Shown here: piece after piece, positions 35,488 through 44,601 of the stretch
How the letters are laid out: the number at the start of each line of letters is the position of its first letter
How positions within the stretch are numbered: position 1 is the stretch's first letter
Source of the DNA: Aedoeadaptatus ivorii
Lineage (GTDB): Bacteria; Bacillota; Clostridia; Tissierellales; Peptoniphilaceae
Length of the DNA stretch: 64,000 nt
Direction of reading: 5' to 3'
Assembly (NCBI RefSeq): GCF_900638585.1
Contig: NZ_LR134523.1
Location: 1,523,772-1,587,771, forward strand
Notes under the pieces: generated by a model
The model's input: only the letters and a program-made list of their open reading frames with translations
What the model was told of the DNA's origin: nothing
Databases searched by the model: none
Translations under genes and position numbers: made by a program

Positions 35488-35515
35488 TTGACAAGCGAAG
35501 GGCGGCGGTTATAAT
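35488..35515 (+). promoter_or_regulatory. Consensus promoter for the proS T-box transcript
   Basis: TTGACA (35488-35493), 16-bp spacer, TATAAT (35510-35515). Perfect -35 and -10 hexamers, start near 35522. Confidence 0.9.
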
Positions 35516-35521
35516 AGAGTT

Positions 35522-35745
35522 GTATTATATTTCGACTTTGAAAGAGAAAAGTACCCGCCGGAAGATGCCAGGGAGCCGAATTCATCGATTGCAAGATTCG
35601 GCGATCGGAAGCCGGGGAATCCCGCTCTGCAGTCGCTCGCAAACCGAGCCGTTCATCACGTTACGATGTCGAGAGCTTCTTTTGAAGTTAAATTAGGGTG
35701 GTACCGCGGTTTTTCGTCCCTGGAAAACCGCGGTTTTTTTATTGT
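35522..35745 (+). ncRNA. T-box riboswitch leader upstream of proS
   Basis: Begins after the promoter with the Stem I landmark GAAAGAGAAAAGTACC (about 35537), followed by hairpin arms CCGAATT/GATTCGG, and ends in the T-box sequence TAGGGTGGTACCGCGG (about 35694-35709). Alternative hairpin ACCGCGG...CCGCGGT with a T tract (35703-35741) is the terminator. The leader senses uncharged tRNA and lets transcription go on when charging is low. The target gene proS implies tRNA-Pro; a CCC in AATCCCGCT could be the specifier, but I could not prove this. Confidence 0.92.
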
Positions 35746-35762
35746 CATGCTAGGAGGCATTT

Positions 35763-37205
35763 ATGGCACAGGAAAAATTTGTAAGAGAGATCACGGCGAG
35801 GGACGTCGACTTCGCCCAATGGTATACCGACATCGTCTTAAAGGCGGAAATGGCGGACTACGCACCGGTGCGCGGCTGTATGGTCATTCGCCCCTATGGA
35901 TTTGCCGTATGGGAAAAGATCAAGGAACACGCCGATTCCCGCTTTAAGGCGACGGGCCACACCAACGCCTACTTCCCCATGCTGATCCCCGAATCCCTCT
36001 TGCAAAAAGAGGTCGACCACTTCGAAGGCTTTTCGCCCGAAGTGCTGTGGATCACCCACGGCGGCGACGAAGAATTGGCGGAGCGGCTGATCGCACGGCC
36101 CACCTCCGAGACCATGATCAACACCATGTATTCCAAATGGGTACAGACCTACCGCGACCTGCCGGTTTTGATCAACCAATGGTGTTCGGTATTCCGCTGG
36201 GAAAAGACGACCCGTCCCTTCTTGCGCACGGTCGAGTTCTTGTGGCAAGAAGGCCATACGGTGCACGAGACCTATGACGACGCCCAGGAAGAGACCCTCA
36301 GAATGCTCGAAATCTATCGGCAGGTCATCGAAGACGAGATGGCGGTTCCCGTGATCTTAGGCTTAAAGAGCGAAAGCGAGCGCTTCGCCGGCGCCGATGC
36401 GACCTACACCTTAGAGGCCATGATGCACGACGGCAAGGCGCTGCAATCGGGTACCAGCCACAATCTGGGTCAAAACTTCGCCAATATGTTCGACATCCAG
36501 TTCCAAGACCGCGAAGGCAAGCTCGCCACCGCCTGGACCACCAGCTGGGGCATCTCCACCCGTCTGATCGGCGGATTGATTATGGTCCACGGCGACGACC
36601 GCGGTATGGTGATGCCGCCCCGCGTGGCGCCCACCCAAGTGGTCATCGTCCCCATCGCCCAACACAAGGAAGGCGTAAACGAAAAGGCAACCGACCTCTT
36701 CGACGCATTGAAAGACCGCTTCAGCGTCAAACTGGACGACCGGGCACAGTACAGCCCGGGTTGGAAGTTCAACCAATGGGAGCTGAAGGGCATTCCGTTG
36801 CGGATCGAAATCGGCCCCAAGGACATCGAAAAGAACCAAGTCGTCTTTGTGCGCAGAGACACCAATGAAAAGAGCTTTGTCCCCATGGAAAATATCGCCG
36901 ATGCCGTGGGCGATATGCTCGATACCATCCAAAAAGATATGTTCGAAGCCGCCAAGGCCCGCCGGGAAGAAAAGACCTTTTCCGTCGACAACTTCGACGA
37001 CTTTCAGGCAAAACTCGACGGACAGAATGTATTCTTAAAGGGCATGTGGTGCGGCGATGCAGAATGCGAGGCCGAAATCAAAGAAAAGACCGGCGCCACC
37101 ATCCGCTGCATCCCCTTCGAAGAGGAGCAGGAAGAACTTTCCGATGTGTGCGTCCACTGCGGCAAGCCCGCCAAGCACATGGTCTATTACGCAAAAGCTT
37201 ATTAA
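35763..37205 (+). CDS. proS: Prolyl-tRNA synthetase (short, archaeal/eukaryotic-like type)
   Basis: 480 aa, starting MAQEKFVREITARDVDFAQW, TAGGAGGCATTT upstream. Class II core: motif 2 SVFRWEKTTRPFLRTVEFLW, motif 3 SWGISTRLIGGLIMVHGDD. No editing INS domain; instead a C-terminal extension with CGDAECEAEIKEKTGA and CVHCGKPAKHMVYYAKAY, a zinc-binding-type tail typical of ProS type 3, found in many Bacillota. Charges tRNA-Pro. Full length. Controlled by the T-box leader just upstream and closed by a strong terminator. Confidence 0.97.
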   Translation: MAQEKFVREITARDVDFAQWYTDIVLKAEMADYAPVRGCMVIRPYGFAVWEKIKEHADSRFKATGHTNAYFPMLIPESLLQKEVDHFEGFSPEVLWITHGGDEELAERLIARPTSETMINTMYSKWVQTYRDLPVLINQWCSVFRWEKTTRPFLRTVEFLWQEGHTVHETYDDAQEETLRMLEIYRQVIEDEMAVPVILGLKSESERFAGADATYTLEAMMHDGKALQSGTSHNLGQNFANMFDIQFQDREGKLATAWTTSWGISTRLIGGLIMVHGDDRGMVMPPRVAPTQVVIVPIAQHKEGVNEKATDLFDALKDRFSVKLDDRAQYSPGWKFNQWELKGIPLRIEIGPKDIEKNQVVFVRRDTNEKSFVPMENIADAVGDMLDTIQKDMFEAAKARREEKTFSVDNFDDFQAKLDGQNVFLKGMWCGDAECEAEIKEKTGATIRCIPFEEEQEELSDVCVHCGKPAKHMVYYAKAY

Positions 37206-37207
37206 AA

Positions 37208-37240
37208 ATTAAAAATGCGGACCTTCGGGTCCGTTTTTTG
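37208..37240 (+). terminator. Terminator after proS
   Basis: CGGACC-TTCG-GGTCCG hairpin with TTTTTTG; tight and GC-rich, directly after the stop. Confidence 0.85.
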
Positions 37241-37244
37241 TGCA

Positions 37245-37275
37245 CAAAAAACGCCGCCCTGTACCGGCGGCGTTT
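37245..37275. terminator. Second hairpin after proS
   Basis: AAAACGCCGCC and GGCGGCGTTTT arms around a TGTACC-type loop; A- and T-flanked on the two sides, so able to act in both directions. Confidence 0.65.
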
Positions 37276-37280
37276 TGGGG

Positions 37281-37438
37281 CGTAAAAGACGCCCTTTCGT
37301 CTACACATGACATTTGACAACATAGAATATAGGAAGGAGTGTATCGGGTAGACGATTGACTTTGGAGGTAAATGATATGTTGTATCATCTACTGATTTCA
37401 TGATATCGTCTTTTCCTCGAAATTGCAAGGGGAAATTT
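37281..37438. other. Intergenic 158 bp between proS terminators and the GT-C gene
   Basis: Contains a short inverted pair GTCTAC (37300 region) / GTAGAC (37350 region), an ATGATA-tgttg-TATCAT palindrome near 37373-37389, and GGAGGTAA followed by a start-stop reading of 7 codons. No gene or known RNA is recognised. Confidence 0.4.
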
Positions 37439-38770
37439 TCAAATTCCGAAACTTTTTTTGAGCCGGCGGCGCCGCACCATACGCCCGATTCCGTAGACAA
37501 AGGCGGCAAATCCGAGTCCCAATGCGATATACCGATAGGGCAAGAGCGTCTGCGCATAGCGGTCGAAGACGTAGGCGTAGGCGTACATGTAGACCTGGAT
37601 CCAATACATGAGGAGGACAAATAAGACTTCCTTGACGTACTTTCGGCAGGCGATCGCCACCACGAGGGCGAACATGGACAGGTAAAACTCGACGGTTCGC
37701 GAGAATATGATGGGGTCTTTGGTATGGGGCACCACTTCGTCCCAATAAAAGGTCTCGAAGAGCATCTTCTGCGGCTTGAGCAAGAGATAGCTCCGCAGCA
37801 TGGAATCGCGGTCGTGCTTCCACCAATAGTCCATGCGCAGCCGCGCCCGCGCCTCGTCCCCCTTCATATAGAAGAATCGGAGGTGCTTTTCGCTCATTTT
37901 TCCCTCGTCGTCCACCAGATGGGCGTATTTTTCCATAAGCGGCTCGGTCACCTGCGCATTGTAGTCGAAGGCCTCATCGGGCGGGTAGCCCTCGCCCTGA
38001 TAGGTGCCCAAGAGCAGCGGGTTGCCGATGCCGTATGTAAGGGGGATCCATTCCTCAAAGTGGTAGTAATTGCGTATGCTCCAGGGCACGATAAAGAGCG
38101 CAAGGAGCACCAGGCCGATAAAGCTCTGCAAATACAGCGTCGTCGACGGGTATTTCTTGAGCGCCAAGTAGGGGATCGGCGCCACAAAGTAAAACATCGC
38201 CTGGGCTTTGAGCATCAGACAGCAAAACGCCGCCAAAAAGACGATGACAAAACTGCCCCAGTCTCTGTGCTTCGCCATGCGAAAGACGCCGTAGAGATAG
38301 AGGCATGTGAGCATCATAAAGGGCGTCTCGGACAAGATCAGATTGTCTTGCCAGGCGAAATCGGGGGTAAAGAAAAACAGCGTCGGCAATAGCGCCGCGT
38401 ATTTCGGCGCCCATTCCCGAATGGCGAGATACAAAAACCACGGCGCCAAGGTGCCCATAATGCACCAGAGCACTTTGAGGGCGAGCCACAGCCTCTCTCC
38501 CGTGCCGAAAAAGGGCACAAAGAGCGAGATCAACGCCGGCATGCCCGGCATAATCTGCGCCGATACGACCCCGTGCATGGTGAGGATCTTGGTTTCGTAG
38601 AGGGTAATCCCCGCCTTGACATAGCTCAAATCGTCGCTTTCCAGTGAATATGTAGGGCCCAGGCGAGAGAGCATATACAGGCGTTCAAAGAGGAGGAGCA
38701 GTAGGATCAGGATCATGATCCAATGCTCTCTAAAAAAATGTTTGCGTTTGATGCGTACCGCGCCTTCCAC
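37439..38770 (-). CDS. GT-C type integral membrane glycosyltransferase
   Basis: 443 aa from the GTG at 38770 (MEGAVRIKRKHFFREHWIMI), because AAGGGAAGGGA precedes it; a TTG at 38788 is the outer limit. About 10-12 hydrophobic helices. The first long loop has the acidic motif SLESDDLSYVKAG of the GT-C class (as in ArnT/PMT/GT39 enzymes), followed by WLALKVLWCIMGTL and DFAWQDNLILSETPFMML. Such enzymes move a sugar from a lipid carrier onto envelope polymers or proteins on the outer face of the membrane. Acceptor unknown. Single gene between proS and the CofE-like gene. Confidence 0.75.
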   Translation of the reverse strand: MEGAVRIKRKHFFREHWIMILILLLLLFERLYMLSRLGPTYSLESDDLSYVKAGITLYETKILTMHGVVSAQIMPGMPALISLFVPFFGTGERLWLALKVLWCIMGTLAPWFLYLAIREWAPKYAALLPTLFFFTPDFAWQDNLILSETPFMMLTCLYLYGVFRMAKHRDWGSFVIVFLAAFCCLMLKAQAMFYFVAPIPYLALKKYPSTTLYLQSFIGLVLLALFIVPWSIRNYYHFEEWIPLTYGIGNPLLLGTYQGEGYPPDEAFDYNAQVTEPLMEKYAHLVDDEGKMSEKHLRFFYMKGDEARARLRMDYWWKHDRDSMLRSYLLLKPQKMLFETFYWDEVVPHTKDPIIFSRTVEFYLSMFALVVAIACRKYVKEVLFVLLMYWIQVYMYAYAYVFDRYAQTLLPYRYIALGLGFAAFVYGIGRMVRRRRLKKSFGI

Positions 38771-38899
38771 GGCATCCCTTCCCTTCAAAAAAAATTTCGC
38801 GATTGCGGTAAGACTCTACCATACAGAATACCACCTTTCTTTCAACTATGGTAGAATAGAAGCAGATTTTATATTGACACGAAAGAGGAGATTGCGATT

Positions 38900-40081
38900 A
38901 TGAAACGATATATTGGAACGACGACCCGAGGCATACGCCTGCCCATCGTCCGCGAAGGCGACGACCTGGTAGAGGTGGTCTTCGACTCGGTGGTAAAAGC
39001 CGTAGAATCCGAAGACATCCCCGTTCGGGACAAAGACATCATTTGCGTCACCGAATCCCTGCTCGCCCGATGTCAGGGCAACTACGCCACCGTCGACGAA
39101 ATCGCCGAAGATGTGGCCGGCAAATTCCCCGGCCCCTTCGGCGTCGTCTTTCCGATCCTGTCCAGGAACCGTTTCTCTACGATTCTGAATGGACTCGCCA
39201 AGAGCGGCCGAAAACTCCACATTCTGTTGAGCTTTCCCTCCGACGAAGTGGGCAACCACCTTATGGACGACAACAAGCTCTACGGCGCCAAGATCAACCC
39301 CTATACCGACGTGCTGAGCGAAGAAGAATACAGACGACACTTCGGCGAAGAAGTCAAACACGAATTTACGGGCATCGACTACGTAAAGCTCTATAAACAA
39401 ATCGCGCCTGACAGCGAAATCTACTTCTCCAACGATCCCCGCACCATCCTTTCCTATACCGAGGACATCCTCGTGGCCAGCATTCACAGCCGCAACTTTA
39501 TCAAGCGCGAGCTGAAAGACAACGGCGCCCACCTCGTCTACGGCCTCGACGACATCCTCTCCGATCCCTCCGACGTCCACGGCTATAACGAAGAATACGG
39601 CCTTTTGGGCAGCAATATGGCCGGTGAAGAAAAGGTCAAACTCTTCCCCAGAGACGGCATACCCTTTGTAGAAGAGTTGCAAAAACGCCTGAACGCGCAC
39701 TTCGGCGTGCATATGGAAGTGATGATCTACGGCGACGGCGCCTTTAAGGACCCGGTGGGCAAGATTTGGGAACTGGCCGACCCGGTCGTATCCCCCGCCT
39801 ATACCGACGGACTGGAAGGCACGCCGAGCGAGCTCAAAATGAAGTACCTCGCCGATACCGAACTCAAGGATCTCCCCAAAGAGGAGATGGAAAGGGTCAT
39901 CGTCGAACGGATCCACGAAAAGGATCAGGATCTCTTGGGCAAGGACGAAACCCTGGGCACCACCCCCCGGCGCCTCACCGACCTCTTGGGCTCTTTGGCC
40001 GACCTCACCTCGGGAAGCGGTGACAAGGGTACCCCCGTCGTCCTGGTACAGGGCTATTTCGACAACTATTCCAATATGTAA
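38900..40081 (+). CDS. CofE-like (coenzyme F420-0 : gamma-glutamyl ligase family) protein
   Basis: 393 aa, starting MKRYIGTTTRGIRLPIVREG, GAAAGAGGAGATTGCG upstream. Matches the F420 ligase family fold: DIICVTESLLARCQGNY near the N-terminus, YGDGAFKDPVGKIWELADP, and a PAYTDGLEGTPSELK segment. The family adds glutamate to F420-0 in methanogens and actinobacteria. Bacillota of this type usually lack F420 and the gene is then of unknown role, perhaps acting on another carboxylate. No cofC, cofD, fbiA or cofGH-type gene is seen in the window. Longer than minimal CofE (about 250 aa). Stands alone, with a terminator after it. Confidence 0.75.
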   Translation: MKRYIGTTTRGIRLPIVREGDDLVEVVFDSVVKAVESEDIPVRDKDIICVTESLLARCQGNYATVDEIAEDVAGKFPGPFGVVFPILSRNRFSTILNGLAKSGRKLHILLSFPSDEVGNHLMDDNKLYGAKINPYTDVLSEEEYRRHFGEEVKHEFTGIDYVKLYKQIAPDSEIYFSNDPRTILSYTEDILVASIHSRNFIKRELKDNGAHLVYGLDDILSDPSDVHGYNEEYGLLGSNMAGEEKVKLFPRDGIPFVEELQKRLNAHFGVHMEVMIYGDGAFKDPVGKIWELADPVVSPAYTDGLEGTPSELKMKYLADTELKDLPKEEMERVIVERIHEKDQDLLGKDETLGTTPRRLTDLLGSLADLTSGSGDKGTPVVLVQGYFDNYSNM

Positions 40082-40093
40082 TTTCGAGCATAC

Positions 40094-40121
40094 AAAAGAG
40101 CGACTCCCGTCGCTCTTTTTG
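40094..40121 (+). terminator. Terminator after the CofE-like gene
   Basis: AAAGAGCGAC-TCCC-GTCGCTCTTTTTG, a perfect stem. Confidence 0.85.
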
Positions 40122-40140
40122 TATACGCATCTCCGCACTA

Positions 40141-40174
40141 AAAAACCGCCCCTTTGCAAAGGGGCGGTTTTTGT
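40141..40174. terminator. Bidirectional terminator
   Basis: AAAACCGCCCCTTT and AAAGGGGCGGTTTT arms with a short GC loop; serves the converging CC-motif gene on the minus strand. Confidence 0.8.
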
Positions 40175-40178
40175 ATCT

Positions 40179-40484
40179 TCAGTATTCCGATTCGGCGTTG
40201 GCGACATAGAGGGTGGTGATGCCCAAAAATCGCTCCGCGTCGATGCGCACCACGCCGTCGTCGACATTGGTGTAATAGGGATAGTATACGTCGATGCCGT
40301 CGAAAGTGGTCTTTTTGTAGACATTGGCATCCCGCGTGGGCTTGCCCTTCGAGACCGAAGCATTTCGGATGCCCGGGGCGCCGCAGCAGCCGGAAGCGAT
40401 CACGTCTACGGAGATGGCGTCGATGCCTTTTTTCTTCAAATATTCCATGGCGGCCGGTGCGATGGCCGCGTCTTTTGCCAACAT
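40179..40484 (-). CDS. CC/Se-motif-type small protein (HesB/IscA-like)
   Basis: 101 aa, starting MLAKDAAIAPAAMEYLKKKG. The central VIASGCCGAPGIR holds a Cys-Cys pair where related family members may have Cys-Sec; then GKPTRDANVYKKTTFDGIDV and VYYPYYTNVDDGVVRID follow the spacing of the CC/Se motif (HesB-like) proteins of anaerobic Bacillota. Function of that family is unknown; roles with selenium, redox or Fe-S are guesses. No SECIS-like element is claimed. Its neighbour on the same strand is the pirin pseudogene. Confidence 0.55.
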   Translation of the reverse strand: MLAKDAAIAPAAMEYLKKKGIDAISVDVIASGCCGAPGIRNASVSKGKPTRDANVYKKTTFDGIDVYYPYYTNVDDGVVRIDAERFLGITTLYVANAESEY

Positions 40485-40525
40485 AGTGCTACTCGTTTCC
40501 GTTCGGCGAAATCTATGCGCCGGAT

Positions 40526-41064
40526 TTACTTCGTCTCGGTTTCGTAATCGGCCTTTTGGCGAATAAAGTTGCCGCTCCGCAAGTCGGAAAACGCCTCTTG
40601 AATCTCTTCGTCGGTGTTCATAACGATGGGCCCGCCCCAGGCGATGGGCTCTTTGAGGGCGAGGGAGCTCATAAAGAGGATATAGCTCTCGTCGCTGAGA
40701 CCTTCGACGGTGATCGAATCGCCCTCGGACACCTTGACCGCGGTTTTTTCGGGGATCTCTTCACCGGCGATCTTCGCGTCGCCCAAGAGGGTAAAGAGCA
40801 TTACCGAACGCGCGGGGTCGGTTTCGATGGTGAGGGATTTCCCCTTTTGAATGTGGATGTCGTAGTAGTCTAGGGGCAAATACTCGCTTTGATGGCCCGT
40901 ATGCCCGCCCGATAGTCTTCCGGATTTTCGCTGTCGAAGGAATCGAGCATCAAAATGGGGTCGAAGGCCTCCATGGTGCCCGGGCCGAGTACGCGTACCA
41001 AATGCACGCCGGCGCCGTCGATGGCCGCCTTACCGCGAACTTTTTATGTTACTTTTCTTTCCAT
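40526..41064 (-). pseudogene. Broken second pirin gene
   Basis: From the ATG at 41064 (GGAAGGGAG upstream) the minus strand reads MERKVT, a TAA stop, then KAAIDGAGVHLVRVLGPGTM, FDPILMLDSFDSENPEDYRAG, and then jumps, with a frame change, to HTGHQSEYLPLDYYDIHIQKG and an intact C-terminal cupin (ending ADYETETK at 40526). The parts match residues 1-45 and about 160-283 of the intact pirin at 2476-3327. The middle with HPHRGIET and the metal site is deleted. The 117-aa 3' ORF (40526-40879) alone would be a cupin without metal ligands. A dead copy with one nonsense and one deletion. Confidence 0.8.
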
Positions 41065-41155
41065 TGGTATACTCCCTTCCGTTGCTTATCAGTTGTACAT
41101 CACTTATACCCTTTTCGTGGAGATTTAACCGCGGCGAAAGGGCGCGCCGGTGGCC

Positions 41156-41187
41156 ACAAAAAAACTCCGCCCGAAGGCGGAGAGTAT
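41156..41187 (-). terminator. Terminator after murJ
   Basis: Minus-strand CTCCGCC-TTCG-GGCGGAG hairpin and TTTTTTT. Confidence 0.85.
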
Positions 41188-42746
41188 TAAGCGGCTTTTC
41201 GCTGCAAGTATTTGATGCGCACGATCTTTTTGATGTCCTTGGCTTCTTTGAGGCCCAAGAAGTCGAGGATTACAAAGTACAGTACCGCGGAGAGGCCGAC
41301 GGTTACGAGGAAATACAAGAGCTTTAGGCTCGTGCTCGTTCCGATAAAGCCCGCGCCGAAATTGTAGAAGTAGTAGGCGAATACGCCCATAATCGCCGAT
41401 GCGATCACGGTCTTTGCGGTGATCTTGACATAGCTTTTCATGCCGATATGGCCGAGCTTCTTCCACAAGAGATAGAAGGAGACGCCGGTGACGACGGTCT
41501 GGGCGATCGAGACGGAAAGCGCCAGGCCGTTGATCCCCATAAACCGCACCAGGACGAGGTTGCAGCCCACGTTAAACAATACATTGATGACCCCGAGATA
41601 GAAGGGCGTCTTGGTATCTTCCAAACTGTAGAAGACCCGGTTCTGCACATTGTTCACCGAAATCGAGACCAATGCCAGGGTGTAAAAGCGCAGGCAGATC
41701 GCCGTCGCGTCCGCATCCGCCGGGGTAAAGGCGCCGCGCATAAAGGCGAGTTCCACGATGGGACGCGCGAGGACGATCAGTCCCGCCATGGCGGGAATGG
41801 TGATGAGGAGCACGGAACGCACGGAGCCGTTCATGATCTTTTTGCCCTTCTCCATATCGCCCTCGTCGAATGCCTTGCTCATGGCGGGGTAGATGACCGA
41901 GGTGATGGCGGTGATAAAGATTCCGATCACCAGTACATTCAGCTTGTTGGCGTAGTCCAGCCGGCTCATAGAACCCGATACCAAACCCGATGCCAGAGCG
42001 CGGTTGACCAGGGTGTTGATATTGTTGACGCTGACGGTGATAATGGCGGGAATCGCCAGCAAAAGCGTCTGCTTGGTGTGCCGATCCGACAGGTCGAGTA
42101 TGGGCCGAAACCGATACCCGGTGCGGTACGAACCGTAGATGACGGCGATAAACTCCGCCACCACCGCGAGCACCGAGACGACGGTAAGCCCGTAGATGCC
42201 GAATTGCGAAGACATGGTGAACAGATACACCAGGTAGACCGTATTCAGCCAGATGGGGACCGATGCGGCGATGCCGAAGCGATTGTGAAAGTGGAGATAG
42301 CCGGTAAAGATCCCCTCGTAGGCGGAAAAGACGATGACCGGCATACCCAGCTGAATGAGCTGTATGGTCAGCGCCTTGGTGCGCGGATCAAAGCGCGGCC
42401 CCACCAACATGGCGAGAAACGGCGCCCCGACGATGCCCAGAAGCATTATGCCCAAGGTAAGTAAGCTCACGATCACAAATATGTTGTTGGTAAAGCGGTG
42501 TTTTCCCTCTTCGCCCTGTTCCGAAAACACCGATTGGAGTCCGGGGATAAAGACCGTACTGATCCCCATAACGATGTACATACTGACGGTGGACGTGGCG
42601 GATTGTGCCGCCACAAAGGCGTCTTTTTCGTATCCCGCGCCGAATACCGCCGCTACGAGGGACTCCCTGCCGAATCCCATCATCTTCCCGATCAGGGAAA
42701 ATAGGATAATCAGCCCCGTAGACTTTGCGATGGATGTCTTTTTCAT
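41187..42746 (-). CDS. murJ: Lipid II flippase MurJ
   Basis: 519 aa, starting MKKTSIAKSTGLIILFSLIG, GTGAGGAGGCAGT upstream. About 14 membrane helices of the MOP/MVF superfamily. Typical segments: FGRESLVAAVFGAGYEKDAF, YEGIFTGYLHFHNRFGIAAS and FYTLALVSISVNNVQNRVFY. Moves lipid-linked peptidoglycan precursor across the membrane. Full length with a terminator directly after. Stands next to a muramidase-type gene, both envelope-related. Another MOP-family exporter is possible, but MurJ fits best. Confidence 0.88.
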   Translation of the reverse strand: MKKTSIAKSTGLIILFSLIGKMMGFGRESLVAAVFGAGYEKDAFVAAQSATSTVSMYIVMGISTVFIPGLQSVFSEQGEEGKHRFTNNIFVIVSLLTLGIMLLGIVGAPFLAMLVGPRFDPRTKALTIQLIQLGMPVIVFSAYEGIFTGYLHFHNRFGIAASVPIWLNTVYLVYLFTMSSQFGIYGLTVVSVLAVVAEFIAVIYGSYRTGYRFRPILDLSDRHTKQTLLLAIPAIITVSVNNINTLVNRALASGLVSGSMSRLDYANKLNVLVIGIFITAITSVIYPAMSKAFDEGDMEKGKKIMNGSVRSVLLITIPAMAGLIVLARPIVELAFMRGAFTPADADATAICLRFYTLALVSISVNNVQNRVFYSLEDTKTPFYLGVINVLFNVGCNLVLVRFMGINGLALSVSIAQTVVTGVSFYLLWKKLGHIGMKSYVKITAKTVIASAIMGVFAYYFYNFGAGFIGTSTSLKLLYFLVTVGLSAVLYFVILDFLGLKEAKDIKKIVRIKYLQRKAA

Positions 42747-42822
42747 ACTGCCTCCTCACGAACCTCCATTATACCAAAAACCCCCGCGGCGATTCCTAAA
42801 ATCTCCCTAAGATCTGCGCAAA

Positions 42823-42851
42823 AAAACCGAATTCGCTGGGAATCCGGTTTC
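42823..42851 (-). terminator. Terminator after the NamZ-like gene
   Basis: AACCGGATTCCC / GCGAATTCGGTT imperfect hairpin, then TTTTTTT. Confidence 0.65.
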
Positions 42852-42856
42852 GGGTG

Positions 42857-44482
42857 CTATTGATACAGCAGATAGGGCGCCCGCTCGGCGCGAAATGCCT
42901 CCACATCGCTTTGGTAGGCCGCGACGATCTCCTCGGGACTCTTTCGGGCGCGGAACATCTCGGCGATGGTCTCGGAGCCCTGAATCAGATAAAACATACT
43001 GTAGGGCTTTTTGAGCGTCGGCACGTTGATGGGCCGCATCTGATTGGCCACCGCCAGGGTGTAGATGCCCGTACGGGCGGGGTTAAAGCTGTGGGGATCG
43101 GTGACCTCTACGCGTACGCCGCCGCGGGATCCCTTGGGTGCCGCCACAAAGCGCACGCCAGGAAGGTTCTTCGCGTTCAGCCGCCTTGCGTATTCGGCGG
43201 AGTTCATGTTTTTTCCGCCGACCCAGTGAAACTTTTCGTCCTGGCCGATACCGGTCTCTTCGCCGCTCCCCGTAGCCATATACAAAAAGGCGCTGGAGAG
43301 GTTGGGAATATTCGGACTGGTCTGGGCGAAAGGCAGGCCCGTGTCCTGCCACACCATATCGCGGCGCCAGTTCTTTAAGGGCACCACGGTGAGATCGGCG
43401 CCGATCTCGCGATTGAAGAACTGCCCCAACTCGCCGGCGGTCATGCCGTGGGCCATGGGCATCTTGTCGATCCCCACAAAGCTCTTAAAGCGCGTCTCGC
43501 GCAAAAAGCCCTCGACGATCTCGCCGCCCAGCGGATTGGGGCGATCCAGTACGACGATGGGAATGCCGTTTTCTTTCGCCGCCACCATGGCGTTTTGTAG
43601 GGTGGAGATATAGGTATAGGTGCGGCTCCCGATGTCCTGCATATCGTAGAGGAGCACATCGATGCCCTTGAGCATTTCCTTGGAGGGCTTGCGGGTGGGC
43701 CCGTAGAGACTGTAGACGGGCAGATTCATATTTTTGTCGAAATAGCTCGCCACATAGGCGCCCGCCTTCTGCTTGCCGTCGAGGCCGTGCTCGGGGCTAT
43801 AGAGGGCGACGAGTTGTGCACCGGGATACGCCTTCAGCTTTTCGGCGACCGGGCGCCCTTCGGCGTCCACCCCGGTCTGGTTAGTGATCAGTCCGACGCG
43901 CTTTCCGTCGATAAGGTGCTTGTACTCGGTCAACAGCCGCTCGTTTCCGAGAACCACGCGTCCCGCCTCCGGTGCGGGTTGGGGCGCGGGGTCGTTCTTG
44001 GGAACGTAGGACGGCGTCTCGACGATAGCGCGGTTATTCGCCTTGTCGTAGCGAACCCTAAAGCCCAAAATCTCGCCCATATCCCGCAGGCGGAAATAGT
44101 TAAAGCCGTGGATATTGTAGCAGGCCTGCATGCGGTCTTGGGGAGATTTGCCCAGGACGATCAGCTGCATCTCTTTTTTGAGCGCCCGCTCCCGTGCGCC
44201 GCCGGACCGGTCGCCGGGGAAAGAGCGGTAGGGTTCTTCGGTGTTTACGGTGATGACGCGATTGTTGCCGTCGAGGGAAAAATCGAGCTTTCCCGCAAAA
44301 ACCGCCGCGAGATCCCGCAGGCGGTAATAGTTGTTGTCGTGTATGTTGTAGCCCTTCAGATCCGTCACTTCGCCGTCTACGACGAGGGTCTGGGGGCTCT
44401 GAATTCCCTCTGCGCGCTCCGCCCGCACCGTTACGGGGAGCAGGAGGAAAAACGCGAGGAATATGGAAAATAATTTCTTCAT
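42857..44482 (-). CDS. Exported DUF1343 (NamZ-like exo-muramidase) protein with stalk domains
   Basis: 541 aa, starting MKKLFSIFLAFFLLLPVTVR with a cleavable signal peptide. Residues about 30-160 contain two copies of a copper-amine-oxidase-like N-terminal unit (YNIHDNNYYRLRDLAAVFA and YNIHGFNYFRLRDMGEILG). Residues about 185-541 are DUF1343/NamZ: RVGLITNQTGVD, LYSPEHGLDGKQKAG, YDMQDIGSRTYTYIS. NamZ of B. subtilis releases N-acetylmuramic acid from muropeptides outside the cell. The stalk domains probably anchor it to the wall. Next to murJ, but opposite regulation; its own promoter lies after 44482. Confidence 0.85.
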   Translation of the reverse strand: MKKLFSIFLAFFLLLPVTVRAERAEGIQSPQTLVVDGEVTDLKGYNIHDNNYYRLRDLAAVFAGKLDFSLDGNNRVITVNTEEPYRSFPGDRSGGARERALKKEMQLIVLGKSPQDRMQACYNIHGFNYFRLRDMGEILGFRVRYDKANNRAIVETPSYVPKNDPAPQPAPEAGRVVLGNERLLTEYKHLIDGKRVGLITNQTGVDAEGRPVAEKLKAYPGAQLVALYSPEHGLDGKQKAGAYVASYFDKNMNLPVYSLYGPTRKPSKEMLKGIDVLLYDMQDIGSRTYTYISTLQNAMVAAKENGIPIVVLDRPNPLGGEIVEGFLRETRFKSFVGIDKMPMAHGMTAGELGQFFNREIGADLTVVPLKNWRRDMVWQDTGLPFAQTSPNIPNLSSAFLYMATGSGEETGIGQDEKFHWVGGKNMNSAEYARRLNAKNLPGVRFVAAPKGSRGGVRVEVTDPHSFNPARTGIYTLAVANQMRPINVPTLKKPYSMFYLIQGSETIAEMFRARKSPEEIVAAYQSDVEAFRAERAPYLLYQ

Positions 44483-44601
44483 GAACGACTCCTTTCCCGT
44501 CTATTATAAGCCCTTTTTTCGAAAAAGATGTCGAACGAGCCGGTTTGACTTAAATTTGAAATGAAAAATAGTCTATGTAGAGACGGAAAGGCGAACACGC
44601 C

